Assembly: GCA_045536305.1 (NCBI GenBank)
Contig: JAZSNH010000003.1
Coordinates: forward strand, 11,528 to 75,527
Source: JAISGQ01 sp045536305
Lineage (GTDB): Bacteria > Bacillota > Clostridia > Oscillospirales > Acutalibacteraceae
DNA length: 64,000 nt
Direction: 5' to 3'
Of this stretch, positions 51,811 through 60,234 are shown piece by piece. The first letter of the stretch is position 1. Each line of letters begins with the position of its first letter. A model generated the notes under the pieces. It searched no databases. It had not been told where the DNA came from and worked only from the letters and a program-made list of their open reading frames with translations. The translations under genes were made by a program, and so were the position numbers.

Positions 51811-53970
51811 ATGGCAAAGCAGATAAGGTTTAAGGTTGGCGGAATGAGCTGTGCGGCGTGCTCAGCTCGTGTTGAGCGCGTACTAAAAAAAGCAGGGTGT
51901 GAGTCGGTCAGCGTAAATCTTGCGTCCGGAGCAACGATTATCTCCGGCTACGACGGTGAGATAGAAAAGCTTACGAGCGCAATAGAAAACGCAGGCTTTA
52001 CAGTGGTCGACGAAACAGAAAAAAACAATGATGAAAAAAAACAGAAGCTTGCGCTTGCTGAACTGATAATCTCAATAGTGCTGTCAGCACCGCTGCTGCT
52101 TGGTATGATACTTCACTTCGTGCTTGGAATGGACGAACCCATTGTTCGCATACTTCATAATCCATGGCTTCAGTTTGCGCTGGTAACTCCGGTGCAGCTT
52201 GTTATCGGACGCCGCTTTTATATCGGCGCGGCAAAAGCACTCGGCCACGGATATGCCAATATGGATGTCCTTGTCGCGCTCGGAACGACTGCGGCGTATG
52301 CACTGAGCATATATAATATGCTCACAGGCAATATACACGGTATGGAGGGTATGTATTTTGAATCCTCTGGCATGGTAATAACCTTGGTGCTTTTGGGAAA
52401 ATATTTTGAAACAAGAGCAAAACGCCGAACCAATGAGGCTGTTTCCTCACTGCTTGCTCTGAAGGCGGACAAGGTAACTGTTATCCGCGGCGGAGAAAAT
52501 GTCGAGATAGATATAGGGGAGCTCAGAGTTGGCGACATAGCCTTGGTGCGAGAGGGGGAAAAAGTGCCCTCTGACGGTGTGGTTGTAGATGGTTCTGCCG
52601 GCATCGACGAATCCATGCTTACAGGTGAAAATATGCCTGTCGAGCGTATTGTCGGAGACAGCGTAACAGGTGCGACTATATGCACGAGCGGCGTTATCAG
52701 GGTGCAAATCGAAAAAATAGGCTCCGACACAGTGCTTTCACGAATCATTGCTATCGTGGAAAAGGCACAAACATCGAAAGCGCCGGTACAGCGTCTGGCA
52801 GACAAAATAGCAGGGATATTTGTGCCGTGCGTGGTCGCGATCGCGGTAATTACGTTCCTTGGCTGGATGTTCATCGCAAAAGCCGACGCAGAAAATTCCA
52901 TAATCAAGGCAGTTGCGGTTCTTGTCGTTGCATGTCCCTGTTCAATGGGACTTGCTACTCCGACAGCGGTAATGGTTGGCACAGGGCTTGCCGCAAAGCA
53001 CGGCGTTCTTTTCAAGGGCGGCGAATATATTGAGCGTGCAGCTGCTGTAAACGCCGTGATTTTTGATAAGACGGGAACTCTTACCATGGGAAAGCCCGCT
53101 GTTGCAGAAATTGTTTCGGAAACAGAGGAGGATGAGCTTGTACAAATGGCTGCAAGCGTTGAAAGTAAGAGTGCCCATCCTCTTGCAAAGGCTGTGTGCG
53201 AATATGCACAGGAAAAGAAGCTTCCGCTTTTGGAATGCACAGATTTTTCTTCTGACGGAAGCCGTGTCAGCGCGGTGTGTGGCGACAAAAGAATCGAAAT
53301 AGGCTCTCCCGAAGCAGTTCCTGCGGGTGTCTACGCCGATAAGGTCGAAGCGCTTGAGGCAGAGGGTAAAACGGTTGTCGTTTACGCCGAAAACGGAAGG
53401 GCAAAGGGTATAATTGCCATTGCAGATACCATTCGCGATGGTGCAGCCGATGCTGTAAAAGTGCTTAAAAAGCATAAAATAAAGACTGTTATGCTCACGG
53501 GAGATAATGCAAGAGCGGCTGAATTTGTTGCGGAAAAACTCGACATCAATGAGGTGCGAAGCCGCGTTACGGCAGAACAGAAGCCCGAAACCGTGCGTGC
53601 GATAAAAAGCACGGGAGCGGTAGCTGCGATGGTCGGCGACGGAATAAACGATGCACCTGCTCTGTCTGAGGCTGATGTAGGCTTTGGAATAGCAGGCGGC
53701 AGCGACATTGCAATAGAAACAGCAGATGTTACCGTCATACGTCGTGAACTGACAGCGGTGCCGGATGCGCTTCTTATAGCAAAACAAACCATGAGAAAAA
53801 TAAAGCAGAATCTGTTCTGGGCATTTTTCTACAACATTATCGGGATACCGCTTGCTGTTTTCGGCATCTTTTCGCCCGTTATGGCAGGAGCGGCGATGGC
53901 AATGAGCTCGGTGTGTGTTGTTTCAAACTCCTTGTCTCTTCGCAGATATGATCCAGGAAAGGACAGATGA
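51811..53970 (+). CDS. copA: Copper-exporting P1B-type ATPase
   Basis: Cu(I)-translocating membrane ATPase (719 aa). One N-terminal HMA domain with GMSCAAC (residues 11-17) is followed by eight hydrophobic helices; the intramembrane metal site CPC is at 375-377 in ACPCSMGLATP, the phosphorylated Asp419 is in DKTGT, TGEN is in the actuator domain and GDGINDAP in the hinge. The transmembrane-8 region retains M-SSVCVVSNSL, typical of copper pumps. AGGAAAGG precedes ATG 51811. It follows copZ and probably confers copper resistance. Confidence 0.95.
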   Translation: MAKQIRFKVGGMSCAACSARVERVLKKAGCESVSVNLASGATIISGYDGEIEKLTSAIENAGFTVVDETEKNNDEKKQKLALAELIISIVLSAPLLLGMILHFVLGMDEPIVRILHNPWLQFALVTPVQLVIGRRFYIGAAKALGHGYANMDVLVALGTTAAYALSIYNMLTGNIHGMEGMYFESSGMVITLVLLGKYFETRAKRRTNEAVSSLLALKADKVTVIRGGENVEIDIGELRVGDIALVREGEKVPSDGVVVDGSAGIDESMLTGENMPVERIVGDSVTGATICTSGVIRVQIEKIGSDTVLSRIIAIVEKAQTSKAPVQRLADKIAGIFVPCVVAIAVITFLGWMFIAKADAENSIIKAVAVLVVACPCSMGLATPTAVMVGTGLAAKHGVLFKGGEYIERAAAVNAVIFDKTGTLTMGKPAVAEIVSETEEDELVQMAASVESKSAHPLAKAVCEYAQEKKLPLLECTDFSSDGSRVSAVCGDKRIEIGSPEAVPAGVYADKVEALEAEGKTVVVYAENGRAKGIIAIADTIRDGAADAVKVLKKHKIKTVMLTGDNARAAEFVAEKLDINEVRSRVTAEQKPETVRAIKSTGAVAAMVGDGINDAPALSEADVGFGIAGGSDIAIETADVTVIRRELTAVPDALLIAKQTMRKIKQNLFWAFFYNIIGIPLAVFGIFSPVMAGAAMAMSSVCVVSNSLSLRRYDPGKDR

Positions 53971-53971
53971 T

Positions 53972-54571
53972 ATGACCGATGTAAAGCTGATATTCCAAAA
54001 ACCGACAAACGCTGAAGAGCTGCGAAGCTGTGCTTTGTTTCAGCGTAAACTGTTCGAAATCCTTACAAAGGATCATGGATTGATGTGGGACGAAATATTA
54101 TTTCCCTGTGCGGATGCGCGAAGCGTGCTGGCAGCACAAAACTTGGGGGAACCGTCTGTTTTTGGCACTCATGCGATAATATGCCATAAAGAAAAAGAAG
54201 TAATTGACAATGCGGCGAAAAAAGCCGCAAAGGAAACACAATGTCATATCAAATACAGAATCAAGAGCATGGACAGTGAACCGAACTCAATAAAAAAAGC
54301 TTTGCATCTGCCTGTCAAGGGCTTTGAGGGAATGCTTGTATGTGCTGATTTTTCACAGCTTGTAAGCGGCTGTGACGAAAACTGGAGGATAAGGGATTGT
54401 TCGCGTAAATTCCTGTCATTTGCCGAAACCGCAAATGATAAGGCAGGCAAAAGCCTTGTGGGTATTCTCGGGGGAAAGGCAGTCTTTGATGCAAAAGCAG
54501 AGCTGGCAGAAACTATCTCAAGGATATACACCTCAAAAACAGGATGCATGACAAAGGTAAAAATCCAATAA
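53972..54571 (+). CDS. Hypothetical protein downstream of copA
   Basis: A 199-residue soluble alpha/beta protein I do not recognise. ATG 53972 follows the copA stop by one base and has AGGAAAGGA upstream. Features are a charged N-terminal half (FQRKLFEILTKDHGL), the segment HLPVKGFEGMLVCADFSQLVSG (about 107-128), a WRIRDCSRKF stretch and scattered cysteines without a CxxC metal motif. There is no signal peptide or membrane helix. It is probably translated from the copA message, but a link to copper is only positional. Confidence 0.7.
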   Translation: MTDVKLIFQKPTNAEELRSCALFQRKLFEILTKDHGLMWDEILFPCADARSVLAAQNLGEPSVFGTHAIICHKEKEVIDNAAKKAAKETQCHIKYRIKSMDSEPNSIKKALHLPVKGFEGMLVCADFSQLVSGCDENWRIRDCSRKFLSFAETANDKAGKSLVGILGGKAVFDAKAELAETISRIYTSKTGCMTKVKIQ

Positions 54572-54591
54572 TCAGTAAGAAGGTATACTAA

Positions 54592-55812
54592 ATGAAGGAC
54601 AGAGGGTACCCGATAGTAACGGTCACAAAAAAAGCGGAAGCATCGATTTTAAGGGGCCATCCATGGGTGTTTGACACTGAAATAGCAGCAGAGGACAGAG
54701 AATATAACGATGGCGACATTGTCAACGTTGTAAATGCAAAGGGAAAATATCTCGGAACCGCATTTATTAACCGCAATTCAAAGATACGTCTTCGCATTTT
54801 CTGCCGAAATGCAAATGAAAAACCGGACGAAGTCTTTTGGCAGCGCAGAGTTCGGCATTCTCTCGAACTGCGAAAGAGCATAATGGGAGACGGGTTTTCG
54901 GCGTGCCGGCTCATTTTTGGCGAAGCGGATTACTTTCCGGGACTGACCGTTGACCGCTTTGACAGCGTTCTTGTAATACAAACTCTGTCGCTCGGCACCG
55001 AAAAGATAAAGCCTGTCATTTTCTCAGCGCTTTTGGATACTCTCGCAGAAATGGGAGAGAGCGTGACATCGATCTACGAACGCAATGACGTAAAAATTCG
55101 CGAGCTCGAAGGCATGGAGCAGTACAAGGGCTGGTATACGGAAAACGGAATAAAAGAGGGGAATAGCACCGAGGTAATAATAACCGAGAACGGAATACGC
55201 TATTATGTCGATATAGAAAACGGCCAGAAAACGGGCTTCTTCCTTGACCAAAAATTCAATCGTGCGGATATCGGCGCACTTGCAAAGGGCAGAAAAGTGC
55301 TCGATTGCTTTACTCATACAGGCTCGTTTGCGCTCAACGCGGCAAAGGGCGGAGCAGCATCTGTAACAGCCGTGGATATATCGGAGGAGGCCGTTGAACA
55401 GGCAAAGCGCAATGCAAAGCTCAACGGACTCGACGGAAATATGAATTTTGTATGTGAAAATGTATTTGACCTTCTCAGCAATATGAAGCCGAACGGTGAA
55501 TATGATTTCATAATTCTTGATCCTCCGGCATTTACAAAATCGCGGGCAACTCTAAATAATGCTATCAAGGGATACAAGGAAATAAATCTTCGCGCAATGA
55601 AGCTTCTGCCAAAGGGCGGAATACTTGCGACCTGCTCCTGCTCGCATTTTATGACAGACGAGCATTTCAGAGAAATGCTGAAAGATGCCGCGTTTGATGC
55701 AGGCGTCAATCTCAGACAGCTCAAGGCCTCCCAGCAGGCACCGGATCATCCCATAATGTGGAATGTACCTGAAACAGACTATCTGAAGTTCTATATTTTT
55801 CAGATAGCTTAA
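54592..55812 (+). CDS. RlmI/RlmK-family rRNA methyltransferase (PUA plus SAM domain)
   Basis: Class I SAM-dependent methyltransferase (406 aa) of the RlmI/YccW type, acting on 23S rRNA cytosine in studied members. An N-terminal PUA domain (RGHPWVFDTEI, residues 22-32; GDIVNVVNAKGKYLG) is followed by a central RRL-like domain and the Rossmann domain with motif I VLDCFTHTGSFAL (about 240), VDISEEAV and motif IV DPPAFTKS (about 306); TCSCSHF holds a conserved cysteine. It starts at ATG 54592 with AAGAAGG upstream, 20 bases after the hypothetical gene. Confidence 0.92.
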   Translation: MKDRGYPIVTVTKKAEASILRGHPWVFDTEIAAEDREYNDGDIVNVVNAKGKYLGTAFINRNSKIRLRIFCRNANEKPDEVFWQRRVRHSLELRKSIMGDGFSACRLIFGEADYFPGLTVDRFDSVLVIQTLSLGTEKIKPVIFSALLDTLAEMGESVTSIYERNDVKIRELEGMEQYKGWYTENGIKEGNSTEVIITENGIRYYVDIENGQKTGFFLDQKFNRADIGALAKGRKVLDCFTHTGSFALNAAKGGAASVTAVDISEEAVEQAKRNAKLNGLDGNMNFVCENVFDLLSNMKPNGEYDFIILDPPAFTKSRATLNNAIKGYKEINLRAMKLLPKGGILATCSCSHFMTDEHFREMLKDAAFDAGVNLRQLKASQQAPDHPIMWNVPETDYLKFYIFQIA

Positions 55813-55846
55813 TCTGTAAACAAATTTAAAATCATTAGACATAATA

Positions 55847-55875
55847 TTGTTATTTGCAACTTTATATGCTATAAT
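55847..55875 (+). promoter_or_regulatory. Sigma-A promoter of the cohesin-like gene
   Basis: TTGTTA (55847-55852), a 17-base spacer and a perfect TATAAT (55870-55875) lie about 50 bases before the ATG at 55928. Confidence 0.75.
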
Positions 55876-55927
55876 CACACAAAATGTAAAACATCAGGCT
55901 ATTTTCTTCCGAAAGTGAGATTTATAT

Positions 55928-57139
55928 ATGAAGATAAAAAAACTACTCGCCCTTATTATGATATTTGCGCTCGCGTCAGCTATGTGCTCCTATACGGTAT
56001 TTGCCGCTGCGGATGTTGACTTTACTCTCAGGCCTGTGACCGAGAATGTAACGGAATTTGCACCCGGCGATACGGTTGAGCTGGAAGTTGTAATAACAAC
56101 AAAGACATCAAACGGATATGACAGCTTTATGCTTGAGATCGATTATAACGAGGACGTGCTTGTATACAGCGATCAGGCATTTTCGGAGGACGGATGCTCA
56201 GGCAGTGCGTCAAACGGCGTGCTGACATTGTCATACACCAACCCGAGCGGAACGAACTCCAAGCTCAATTCTGTAAATATAATCAGAGTCAAATTCACAG
56301 TGCTTGAGGGTGCTCCGGGCGGTGAAGCCTATTTCAACGGCAAGGTAAAGACCTGTACAGGTAAGGATACCACAGGTGCATCAAAGCCGAGGGTAACAGC
56401 TCCAATGTATCAGAAGGCCATCAACATAGCTGATATCCCCTTTGTCGGAGAAGAGCCCAGCGATTCCGATTATTCCGATATAATTACAGGAGTAACAGGA
56501 AATGAAGAGGACGAGGTCACAAGTACGGTTACTGTTGTAAAAAAGACGGGAATGCCTGTTTTCTGGGCTATAGTGCTCATGCTTCTTGCGTTTGGCGGAG
56601 GTCTGGTGCTCGGTTATAAGATATGCGAGAACAGGGTAGGCTCAAATACAACGCGCAGACGCTATGATGATGACATCGAAGACGATGATGACGATGAGCT
56701 TCCGACATTTACAAAGAAAAAACCGCAGCCTATGCGTAAGCCGAACCTTTCGGACGACAGTGATGACAGCTATTTTGACACCTCTTATTTCGGAAGGGCG
56801 AGCGAGGTAAGTATAGGCTCGGATTTCTTTGACAAATACAGCGACAAGACTTCCTTTGAGGAAAATATCGAGCCTGAAACCGAGATTCCCTCTGTTTTCA
56901 GTGAAGTGGACGAAGACGACAAAGGCTTTCCCGGAACCTTCTTTCCGAAAAATTACGCAGGAAGAACAGATGTCAGGGACGATGACGGATTCGGTTCCTT
57001 TGAAATGGACGCACCGACAAAGAGCGTAAAACCCGGTTCGGCATTTGATTTCAATTTCAGCGATGATGATTTTGATGATAACGGGTTCGGCGGTGATTTC
57101 GGCGCTGACGATGTGGACACGATTCTCAGAAGAAGATAA
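55928..57139 (+). CDS. Cohesin-like extracellular domain protein with membrane anchor and acidic tail
   Basis: A 403-residue protein: signal peptide (about 1-26, cleavage after VFAA), a beta-rich domain resembling cohesins (FAPGDTVELEVVI near 45, FMLEIDYNEDVLVY near 75, a typical YDxxxL pattern, and VNIIRVKFTVLEG near 120), a linker, one transmembrane helix (about 208-231), then a basic stop-transfer and about 170 residues of Asp/Glu/Ser/Phe-rich low complexity inside the cell. Cohesins bind dockerins on cellulosomal enzymes, but no dockerin gene is in the window, and related folds have other roles. The long acidic cytoplasmic tail is odd for a scaffold. Confidence 0.72.
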   Translation: MKIKKLLALIMIFALASAMCSYTVFAAADVDFTLRPVTENVTEFAPGDTVELEVVITTKTSNGYDSFMLEIDYNEDVLVYSDQAFSEDGCSGSASNGVLTLSYTNPSGTNSKLNSVNIIRVKFTVLEGAPGGEAYFNGKVKTCTGKDTTGASKPRVTAPMYQKAINIADIPFVGEEPSDSDYSDIITGVTGNEEDEVTSTVTVVKKTGMPVFWAIVLMLLAFGGGLVLGYKICENRVGSNTTRRRYDDDIEDDDDDELPTFTKKKPQPMRKPNLSDDSDDSYFDTSYFGRASEVSIGSDFFDKYSDKTSFEENIEPETEIPSVFSEVDEDDKGFPGTFFPKNYAGRTDVRDDDGFGSFEMDAPTKSVKPGSAFDFNFSDDDFDDNGFGGDFGADDVDTILRRR

Positions 57140-57158
57140 ATATATGTAAAAATGAATA

Positions 57159-57205
57159 TCCCCGGTTTTCTCGACAAGCTGCAGTAAAACCGGGGAATCT
57201 TTTTT
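57159..57205 (+). terminator. Terminator after the cohesin-like gene
   Basis: An 11-bp perfect stem (57159-57169 with 57186-57196) with a 16-base loop is followed by ATCTTTTTT. Confidence 0.85.
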
Positions 57206-57263
57206 GAAAATATTTGTAAGATTTCCTTTCCTGCCATGTCATATATGTGAAAGGGGTGAGACA

Positions 57264-57749
57264 GTGACAGATTTCGAAAAAATATACAGGGCATATTTTA
57301 ATGATGTGTACCTGTACATTCGCCGTCTTTCAAAGGATGAGCATATTGCAGAAGAAATAACAAGCGAAACGTTTTTCAAGGCAATGAACTCCATCGATAA
57401 ATTTCGTGGCGACTGTGATGTACGTGTGTGGCTGTGTCAGATAGCTAAAAACAGCTTTTTCTCATACTGCAGAAAACACCGTGATGTTGTAAATTTAGAA
57501 GATCAGGAGCTTCAGAATGAAAAAGAGCCGATAGAAGAACGGCTTGAAAATCAATATGATGCAATACATATCCAAAAGCTTCTGCATGAAATGTCAGAAC
57601 CGTATAAAGAAGTGTTTATGTGGCGTGTGTATGCAGAAATGAGCTTTAAGCAAATAGGCGAAATGTTTAATAAAACGGATAATTGGGCATGTGTCACCTA
57701 TCACCGAGCAAAGAGTATGATAAGAAAGCGAATGGAGGATGAAAAATGA
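57264..57749 (+). CDS. ECF-type RNA polymerase sigma factor
   Basis: Extracytoplasmic-function sigma factor (161 aa). Region 2 is FEKIYRAYFNDVYLYI...EEITSETFFKAM (about 4-42); region 4 is EPYKEVFMWRVYAEMSFKQIGEMF with the recognition helix near 140. GTG 57264 is chosen because AAAGGGGTGAG lies just upstream; the frame is open 20 codons further back. Its stop overlaps the start of the anti-sigma gene (ATGA), the usual coupling that keeps the two balanced. The signal is unknown. Confidence 0.92.
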   Translation: MTDFEKIYRAYFNDVYLYIRRLSKDEHIAEEITSETFFKAMNSIDKFRGDCDVRVWLCQIAKNSFFSYCRKHRDVVNLEDQELQNEKEPIEERLENQYDAIHIQKLLHEMSEPYKEVFMWRVYAEMSFKQIGEMFNKTDNWACVTYHRAKSMIRKRMEDEK

Positions 57750-58648
57750 GAAATGAATGCAATATAATATGTGATTTGCTGCCGCTTTACGCAGAAAATA
57801 TGGTGAGCGAGGATTCCGCAGAGTATGTGGAAGAGCATCTTAGGGACTGTGAAAAATGCAGTGCAGAGCTTGAACAAATCAGAATGCCTGATAATATTGA
57901 TATAGAATTCAATGCAGAACCGATAAAAAAGATAAAAAAGAAAATGGCAGTAAATAAGCTCAAAACGATCGCGGCTACAGCAATTATAGTTCTCATTGCA
58001 GCCGCAGCGGTATTTGCAATATTGGGTGAGCCGCAGTATCTTCCTTATTCCGAGCAAGTGATATCCCTTACAGAAAATTCCGACGGCAGTGTCTTAATAG
58101 CGTTCTCGCAGAAGGTTACCGATTACAGATGCTATACAACGGTAAACGAGTCAGATAAACTAATATACAATATAGAAGCATGGAACAGTCCCATGAAAAA
58201 AGAACAGGACAAAGCTTTCTCGTTCACACTTGCGCCAACCGATGATAACCCATTGATAATCTACTATGTACAGAATAACGGTTATGAAGATGTCTGCCTG
58301 ATGGGGGAGGAGTATATCGACTATGCAGGTGTTATCACATTGCCGAGGCTTGCTTTGGGTTATTATGTGATAATTGCGTTTATCCTGTTTATCATTACTT
58401 TTGGTATGTGGCTGTTATTCAGAAAGCGGAAAAAGGCAGGAAAAATGCTTGAAAAGCTGATGCTGATGCCAGCTTCCTATATTGTGGGTCATATCATAGT
58501 TGCAGGATTTGGTGTAATAAGCTATTCAATGACAAGAAGCTTTTCGTTCATAGTTCTTATATCATTGCTTGTATATTGCGGCACTGTACTGATATTGAAT
58601 GTTGCCAGAACAAGAAAAGAGCTTAAAAATATTATGCAGGTGCAATAA
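57746..58648 (+). CDS. Zinc-finger anti-sigma factor, membrane-bound
   Basis: Anti-sigma factor (300 aa) for the preceding ECF sigma. The N-terminal zf-HC2-type motif has Cys10 and HLRDCEKC (about 34-41), matching the H-x3-C-x2-C zinc site that holds the sigma factor. One transmembrane helix (about 74-94), an extracytoplasmic sensor domain (about 95-200) and further hydrophobic helices (about 204-226, 237-260 and 266-290) follow. The C-terminal multi-pass part is longer than in simple anti-sigmas and may contribute to sensing. It is coupled to the sigma gene by ATGA. Confidence 0.88.
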   Translation: MRNECNIICDLLPLYAENMVSEDSAEYVEEHLRDCEKCSAELEQIRMPDNIDIEFNAEPIKKIKKKMAVNKLKTIAATAIIVLIAAAAVFAILGEPQYLPYSEQVISLTENSDGSVLIAFSQKVTDYRCYTTVNESDKLIYNIEAWNSPMKKEQDKAFSFTLAPTDDNPLIIYYVQNNGYEDVCLMGEEYIDYAGVITLPRLALGYYVIIAFILFIITFGMWLLFRKRKKAGKMLEKLMLMPASYIVGHIIVAGFGVISYSMTRSFSFIVLISLLVYCGTVLILNVARTRKELKNIMQVQ

Positions 58649-58687
58649 AAGAATTGTGCTTTGCTCGGGTAAAAATTTAATCGTGAA

Positions 58688-58727
58688 AAAAGGATACTCT
58701 TGATTATCAAATCAAGAGTATCCTTTT
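58688..58727 (+). terminator. Terminator after the sigma/anti-sigma pair
   Basis: A 17-bp perfect stem (58688-58704 with 58711-58727) begins with A4 and ends with TTTT. Confidence 0.9.
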
Positions 58728-58731
58728 CAGT

Positions 58732-58871
58732 CATTCAAAGTACCTCCCTGATGCCTCTCTCTGACGAAGGGAGCGGAGAGACAGAGGAGGTTGAAAAATC
58801 GCATGGTTGAGTAGTTTTCAAACTGCATGTTCGGCCGCCGGAAATCGCCTTTGGTGAACTTGTTTACAGCT
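58732..58871. repeat. MITE-like intergenic repeat, copy C
   Basis: Matches copy B in CTGACGAAGGGAGCGGAGAG, TTGAAAAATCGCATGGTTGA, a CAAACTGC block and CGCCTTTGGTGAACTTGTTTACAGCT at its end. The left terminal repeat is degraded. It carries no gene; the rest of the gap to 58902 shows nothing else. Confidence 0.7.
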
Positions 58872-58902
58872 TCATTGACAAGGAAAGCCAAGGAGACGGG
58901 CG

Positions 58903-59370
58903 TTACATGTTTTTTGATTTTTTGATCATCAGATCATAGCAGAGGAAATCTCCGTGCGGTGCATCTATAACATGGGATTCTGTTATGCAAAAGCCTCGCC
59001 TTAAGTATATGTTTTTAGCCGGCAGCGAGGCATGCAAAATAATTGCATTATGATTTTCAAAAATGGTTTTTTCAGAAAAATCCAGAAGCTCACGACCATA
59101 GCCTTTGCCCTGAAATTCAGGCAGAACAAACAGTCTGCCTATCTCATTTCCGTCCAGCGTGACCGTTCCTGCTTCGTGACCGTCGGGGTCGAGACACAAA
59201 AAAACCTTGTTGTCATTTATATCCTTTATTATATTACTGTCGTTATGGTGATTGAGAAAAAATTCCACAGCACCCTTTGGATAATAATGGGGATATATGG
59301 TATTTATTGTGTCAGAAGTAATTTTTCTGACGATCTGAAAATCTGCTGTTTCTGCTTTTCTGATACTCAT
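58903..59370 (-). CDS. GNAT-family N-acetyltransferase
   Basis: Acetyltransferase of 155 aa with substrate unknown. It has the IRKAETADF N-terminus and the acetyl-CoA loop LFVLPEFQGKGYGREL (about 84-99) and ends in IYLRRGFCITE-type sequence. ATG 59370 is chosen because GGAAGTG lies upstream; six more codons are open before it. It is preceded by a large hairpin and transcribed in the same direction as the dap genes upstream. Confidence 0.85.
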   Translation of the reverse strand: MSIRKAETADFQIVRKITSDTINTIYPHYYPKGAVEFFLNHHNDSNIIKDINDNKVFLCLDPDGHEAGTVTLDGNEIGRLFVLPEFQGKGYGRELLDFSEKTIFENHNAIILHASLPAKNIYLRRGFCITESHVIDAPHGDFLCYDLMIKKSKNM

Positions 59371-59394
59371 TTTTTCACTTCCGATCAAATGCTT

Positions 59395-59436
59395 TCAGAG
59401 GGAACAGAGTGCGTTTTCGCATTCTGTTCCCTCTGA
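59395..59436 (-). terminator. Large hairpin after dapB
   Basis: A 19-base stem with wobble (59395-59413 with 59418-59436) has a TTTT loop and lies 24 bases after the dapB stop. No clear T run follows on the minus strand, so termination is plausible but not certain. Confidence 0.5.
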
Positions 59437-59459
59437 ACTTATAAACAAGTCTGATAAAA

Positions 59460-60212
59460 TTACCCGATCATATCATTCATGTCATAAAGTCCTGCTTTAC
59501 GACCCTTCATAAAAACGGCTGCATTTACCGCACCTGCCGCAAAAACACCTTTAGAGCCTGCGGAATGAGAGAGAGTCAGCACCTCGTCATGACCTGCAAA
59601 GATAACATCATGCTCACCGACTATGGTGCCTCCGCGTATAGCGTGGATTCCTATCTCTTCCTTTTCCCTTCTGCGGCGTACGCTGTGTCTGTCGTACTCG
59701 TAACGAGAGGGAATGGTACGCTCCTCTGCAATGGCATCAGCTATCATCAGAGCAGTTCCGCTGGGAGCATCGATCTTGAGATTGTGATGCTTTTCAACTA
59801 TCTCGATATCAAAGCCTTCACCGAGAATAGCGGTTGCCTTGCGCGCCAGAGCTATAAGCAGATTGATGCCCAAGGACATATTTCTCGAATAGAAAACCGG
59901 TATCTGAGAAGATGCAGCGTTGAGCTGCTCGACCTGAGAATCAGAAAGGCCTGTGGTACACATGACAACAGGAAGCTTTTTCTCGATTGCGTACTCAAGC
60001 AGAGAAGAAAGCAGCGAGGGGTGTGAAAAATCAACTATAGCATCAGCAGGCTCGGAAATATCCGAAATACTGCTGTATACCTGATAACCGCAAAGACAGT
60101 CTGTGCGAGTGTCAACTCCTGCAACAATAACGCAGTCGTCGCGCTCCTCCACCAGCTTGCTGATGGCGTGACCCATTTTGCCGTTGCAGCCGCAAAGGAT
60201 TATTCTGGTCAT
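59460..60212 (-). CDS. dapB: 4-hydroxy-tetrahydrodipicolinate reductase
   Basis: Third enzyme of the diaminopimelate/lysine branch encoded here (250 aa). The nucleotide-binding loop GCNGKMG is at residues 8-14, FSHPS near 74 and the signature EKHHNLKIDAPSGTA near 151. It starts at ATG 60212 with GGGAGGACG upstream. It is last in an asd-dapA-dapB operon. The product supplies peptidoglycan cross-links, lysine and, in spore formers, dipicolinate. Confidence 0.96.
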   Translation of the reverse strand: MTRIILCGCNGKMGHAISKLVEERDDCVIVAGVDTRTDCLCGYQVYSSISDISEPADAIVDFSHPSLLSSLLEYAIEKKLPVVMCTTGLSDSQVEQLNAASSQIPVFYSRNMSLGINLLIALARKATAILGEGFDIEIVEKHHNLKIDAPSGTALMIADAIAEERTIPSRYEYDRHSVRRRREKEEIGIHAIRGGTIVGEHDVIFAGHDEVLTLSHSAGSKGVFAAGAVNAAVFMKGRKAGLYDMNDMIG

Positions 60213-60234
60213 TTAAAACGTCCTCCCGATCGTA

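Noticed and set aside
52218..53288. 356-codon minus-strand frame opposite copA
   Set aside because: The plus strand encodes an intact P-type ATPase with all motifs; the antisense frame has no family features.
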